Below, piece by piece: positions 22,402-25,220 of a DNA stretch of 25,220 bases. The notes beneath the pieces are model-generated. The model did no database searches, had not been told where the DNA came from, and saw only the letters and a list, made by a program, of their open reading frames with translations. This DNA is from a virus. A program made the translations under genes and the position numbers. Position 1 is the stretch's first letter. Every line of letters begins with the position of its first letter. The DNA lies in the IMG/VR virus record IMGVR_UViG_3300034160_000203, positions 1 to 25,220 of that record. The stretch is one strand, 5' to 3'.

Positions 22402-24171
22402 ATGAACACGACACCGACGACACTCATCAGCGACCCGCGCCGACAGGCGGCCCTGCTTTACTGGCAGGGCTTCTCCGTGCGCCAGATTGCCGACACGCTG
22501 CAAACCAAGGCCCCGACCGTGCAAAGCTGGAAGCTGCGCGACAAGTGGGACGCCATCGCGCCGATATCCCGCGTCGAGCAAAGCCTGGAGGCGCGGTTAA
22601 TCCAGCTCATCATGAAAAGCCACAAGGAGGGCATCGACTTTAAGGAGATTGACCTGTTGGGCCGACAGGTGGAGCGGCTGGCGCGGGTGAACCGCTACGC
22701 CCAGACCGGCAACGAGGCCGATTTAAACCCCAACGTTGCCAATCGCAACAAGGGGGAGCGCAAGCCCGTTGAGCGCAACCTGTTCAGTGAGGCGGCCATT
22801 GAGAAGCTGAATGACATTTTCCAGCAGTCCACCTTTGAGTATCAGAAGGGGTGGTATCGCGCCGGGTTGCAACACCGTATCCGCAACATCCTCAAGTCAC
22901 GGCAAATCGGGGCCACCTTCTTCTTTGCCCGTGAGGCGCTGCTGGATGCACTGACCACCGGACGAAATCAAATATTCCTCTCGGCCTCCAAGGCTCAGGC
23001 GCATGTGTTCCGCAATTACATCATTGATTTTGCGCGGCTGGTCGAGGTGGATTTGAAGGGTGACCCGATGGTGTTATCCAACGGCGCACGGCTGATGTTC
23101 CTCGGCACCAACGTGCGTACCGCACAGAGCTACACCGGCAACCTGTACCTGGATGAATACTTCTGGATACCCAAGTTCCAGGAGCTGCGCAAGGTCGCCA
23201 GCGGCATGTCGCTGCACAAGAAATGGCGCACCACCTACTTTTCCACCCCGTCCAGTCTGGCGCACAGTGCCTATCCGTTCTGGTCGGGGGAGCTGTTCAA
23301 CAAGGGGCGGCGCAGCAAGGCCGACCATCTCCAGCTCGACCTCAGTCACAGCCATCTGGCAAAAGGCGTGCTGTGCGGCGATGGACAGTGGCGACAGATT
23401 GTCACGGTGGAAGATGCACTCACCGGCGGCTGTAACCTGTTTGACCTTAACCAGCTTTCACTGGAATACAGCCCGTCGGAATACCAGAACCTGCTGATGT
23501 GCGAATTTGTGGACGATACGGCCTCGGTGTTCCCGTTCGCCGAGTTGCAGGGCTGTATGGTGGATACGCTGGAAGAGTGGGACGACGTCAACCCGTATGC
23601 CGTGCGGCCCTTTGGTTATCGCCCGGTGTGGATTGGTTACGACCCGTCGGAGGCCAACGGCGGCGACAGTGCCGGGTGTGCGGTTATCGCCCCGCCAATG
23701 GTGGCCGGGGGCAAGTTCAGGGTGCTGGAGCGCCACCAGTGGCAAGGGATGAACTTTGCCGACCAGGCGCAGAAGATCAAAGACCTGACCGACAAATACT
23801 GTGTGGAATACATCGGTATCGATGCGACCACCGTCGGGCAAGGCGTATTCCAGTTGGTGCGGGAATTCTTCCCGGCAGCGCGTGAAATCAAATACACCCC
23901 GGAAATCAAGACGGCGATGGTGCTGAAAGCCAAGGACACCATCGGGCGCGGCTGCCTGGAATACGACACCAGCCACACCGACATCACCGCCTCGTTTATG
24001 GCGATACGCAAGACCATGACCGCCAGCGGCGCACGCTCGACCTACACCGCCAGCCGCAGTGAAGAAGCCAGCCATGCGGATCTGGCCTGGGCCATCATGC
24101 ATGCCCTGTTAAATGAACCGTTGACCGCCGGGAGCGGCAACAGCAGCCCGAACATTTTGGAGTTTTACTGA
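22402..24171 (+). CDS. P: Terminase large (ATPase) subunit gpP
   Basis: A 589-residue P2 gpP family terminase ATPase (P2 gpP is 590) that drives DNA packaging into the procapsid with gpM. An N-terminal helix-turn-helix (about 20-45, YWQGFSVRQIADTLQTKAPT) precedes the ATPase domain. The Walker A-like motif is SRQIGAT at 166-172 and Walker B is LYLDEYFW at 249-256. A C-terminal RNase H-like fold shows Asp in IGYDPS (414) and IGIDATTVG (474). ATG 22402-22404 gives the P2 length. The longer open frame covers the O promoter region. No good ribosome binding site is visible. Its stop overlaps the Q start as TGATG. Confidence 0.96.
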   Translation: MNTTPTTLISDPRRQAALLYWQGFSVRQIADTLQTKAPTVQSWKLRDKWDAIAPISRVEQSLEARLIQLIMKSHKEGIDFKEIDLLGRQVERLARVNRYAQTGNEADLNPNVANRNKGERKPVERNLFSEAAIEKLNDIFQQSTFEYQKGWYRAGLQHRIRNILKSRQIGATFFFAREALLDALTTGRNQIFLSASKAQAHVFRNYIIDFARLVEVDLKGDPMVLSNGARLMFLGTNVRTAQSYTGNLYLDEYFWIPKFQELRKVASGMSLHKKWRTTYFSTPSSLAHSAYPFWSGELFNKGRRSKADHLQLDLSHSHLAKGVLCGDGQWRQIVTVEDALTGGCNLFDLNQLSLEYSPSEYQNLLMCEFVDDTASVFPFAELQGCMVDTLEEWDDVNPYAVRPFGYRPVWIGYDPSEANGGDSAGCAVIAPPMVAGGKFRVLERHQWQGMNFADQAQKIKDLTDKYCVEYIGIDATTVGQGVFQLVREFFPAAREIKYTPEIKTAMVLKAKDTIGRGCLEYDTSHTDITASFMAIRKTMTASGARSTYTASRSEEASHADLAWAIMHALLNEPLTAGSGNSSPNILEFY

Positions 24172-25220
24172 TGAGCAAGCGCAACCGCCGCAAGGCATTG
24201 ACCACCACAACACAGCAGACAACACAGCATACACACCAACCCACCCCCACACAGAACGTGGAGGCGTTTACCTTTGGGGAGCCGTCGCCGGTGATGGACA
24301 AACGGGAAATTCTCGACCACCTGGAGTGCTGCGGCAACGGCAAATGGTACGAGCCGCCGATAAGTTTCGACGGACTGGCACGCAGTATGCGGGCCGCCGT
24401 GCATCACAGCTCACCGATGTTTGTGAAGCGCAATATTCTGGCCTCCACCTTTATCCCGCACCCGCTGTTAAGCCAGCAGGAATTTAGCCGCTATGCGCTG
24501 GATTATCTGGTGTTCGGTAACGCGTTCCTGGAGCTGCGCAAGAACCAGCTCGGCGAACCGCTGCGTCTGCAATGCTCCCCGGCCAAATACACCCGCCGGG
24601 GCGTGGAGCCGGATACCTACTGGTTTGTGCAAGACTGGAAAGAGGCGCACCAATTTGCACCCGGCAGCGTGTTTCACCTAATTGAACCCGATATCAACCA
24701 GGAACTGTACGGCCTGCCGGAATACCTGAGCGCGTTGAACTCCGCATGGCTGAATGAAGCAGCCACGCTGTTTCGCCGCAAGTATTACCAGAACGGCGCA
24801 CACGCCGGTTACATCCTCTATATGACCGATGCGGCACAGAGTACCAGCGACGTGGACAGGATGCGGCAGGCGATGCGCGATACCAAAGGGTTAGGCAACT
24901 TCCGTAATTTGTTTATGTACGCCCCCAACGGCAAGCCCGACGGCATCAAGATTTTGCCGTTGAGTGAAGTTGCCACCAAGGATGATTTTTTCAATATCAA
25001 AAACTCCAGCCGCGACGATCTGCTGAGTGCGCACCGCGTACCGCCGCAGATGATGGGGATCATCCCCAATAATACGGGCGGATTTGGGGATGTAGAGAAG
25101 GCCAGTCAGGTGTTTGTGAGGAATGAGTTGATGCCGTTGCAGGAAAGGATGAAGGAAATAAATTATTGGGCTGAGGAAGAAATCATCCGCTTTTTACCTT
25201 ATGACTTATCAAGTGGTTAA
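24171..25220 (+). CDS. Q: Portal protein gpQ
   Basis: A 349-residue P2 family portal protein (P2 gpQ is 344), forming the dodecameric channel for DNA at the capsid vertex. After a Thr/Gln-rich N terminus (about 8-27) come EAFTFGEPSPVMDKREILDH and the conserved YFPQ-like core with LIEPDINQELYGLPEYLSAL and HRVPPQMMGIIPNNTGGFGD. The gene is complete, with its stop at the last three window bases. It is translationally coupled to P. In P2 the cos site and the tin/old region come next, outside the window. Confidence 0.95.
   Translation: MSKRNRRKALTTTTQQTTQHTHQPTPTQNVEAFTFGEPSPVMDKREILDHLECCGNGKWYEPPISFDGLARSMRAAVHHSSPMFVKRNILASTFIPHPLLSQQEFSRYALDYLVFGNAFLELRKNQLGEPLRLQCSPAKYTRRGVEPDTYWFVQDWKEAHQFAPGSVFHLIEPDINQELYGLPEYLSALNSAWLNEAATLFRRKYYQNGAHAGYILYMTDAAQSTSDVDRMRQAMRDTKGLGNFRNLFMYAPNGKPDGIKILPLSEVATKDDFFNIKNSSRDDLLSAHRVPPQMMGIIPNNTGGFGDVEKASQVFVRNELMPLQERMKEINYWAEEEIIRFLPYDLSSG

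Larger units (their letters stand above)
2583..25220. mobile_element. P2-like prophage, late/structural half (continues past the right edge)
   Basis: All P2 late genes occur in P2 order: Q, P, O, N, M, L, X, holin, endolysin, spanins, R, S, V, W, J, I, H, G, FI, FII, E/E', T, U, D and ogr. Sizes are close to those of P2. Only P and Q run on the plus strand. Integrase, immunity and replication genes and the cos site are not in the window and would follow gene Q. The left limit is approximate. Apart from the tail-fibre frameshift the structural genes look intact, so the prophage may be functional. Confidence 0.95.

Noticed and set aside
1-25220. CRISPR arrays, tRNA genes or insertion sequences
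   Set aside because: No regularly spaced repeats, tRNA-like cloverleaf or transposase was seen. The attachment site is an sRNA gene rather than a tRNA.

Overview
The window holds a chromosomal flank (about 1-2580) followed by most of the structural half of a P2-like temperate myophage prophage (about 2590-25220). The flank carries ybjM, ybjL and the sRNA gene rybB in the order and orientation known from Escherichia coli. The host is therefore a member of Enterobacterales. YbjL is close to but clearly diverged from the E. coli protein, and a Serratia/Yersinia-type genus is my best guess from composition and general familiarity, not a proven assignment.

Flank: ybjM (minus) and ybjL (plus) diverge from a 331-bp intergenic region. 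Downstream of ybjL lies rybB with a recognisable sigma-E promoter, a conserved 5' seed and its Rho-independent terminator. Phage sequence begins right after that terminator, so the 3' end of rybB is the likely integration site. The core cannot be fixed because the other prophage junction is outside the window.

Prophage: the P2 late region is present in canonical order but inverted in the window. From right to left it reads Q and P (plus strand), then O-N-M-L-X-holin-endolysin-lysB-lysC-R-S, then V-W-J-I-H-G, then FI-FII-E/E'-T-U-D, and finally ogr. These match the known late operons. Ogr is the zinc-finger activator of the late promoters. A shared motif, TTGTGCC at one end and CCAA at the other (a TGT-N12-CCA core), lies upstream of FI, V and O and is the probable Ogr binding site. 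Integrase, repressor, replication genes and cos lie beyond the right edge.

Two AT-rich cargo genes sit exactly at late-operon boundaries on the opposite strand. One is an OafA-type membrane acyltransferase between G and FI, probably for surface polysaccharide acetylation. The other is an unrecognised membrane protein of about 256 residues between S and V.

Recoding and lysis: gene E carries the classic T TTT TTG slippery site that yields E'. The tail-fibre gene H is split at a run of six G that also forms a -1 slippery heptamer (G GGG GGC). This could be programmed frameshifting, phase variation or a plain mutation. The lysis cassette has a class-II-like holin, a signal-anchor endolysin with the Glu/Cys/Thr triad and extra cysteines of phage P1 Lyz, and nested Rz/Rz1-type spanins.
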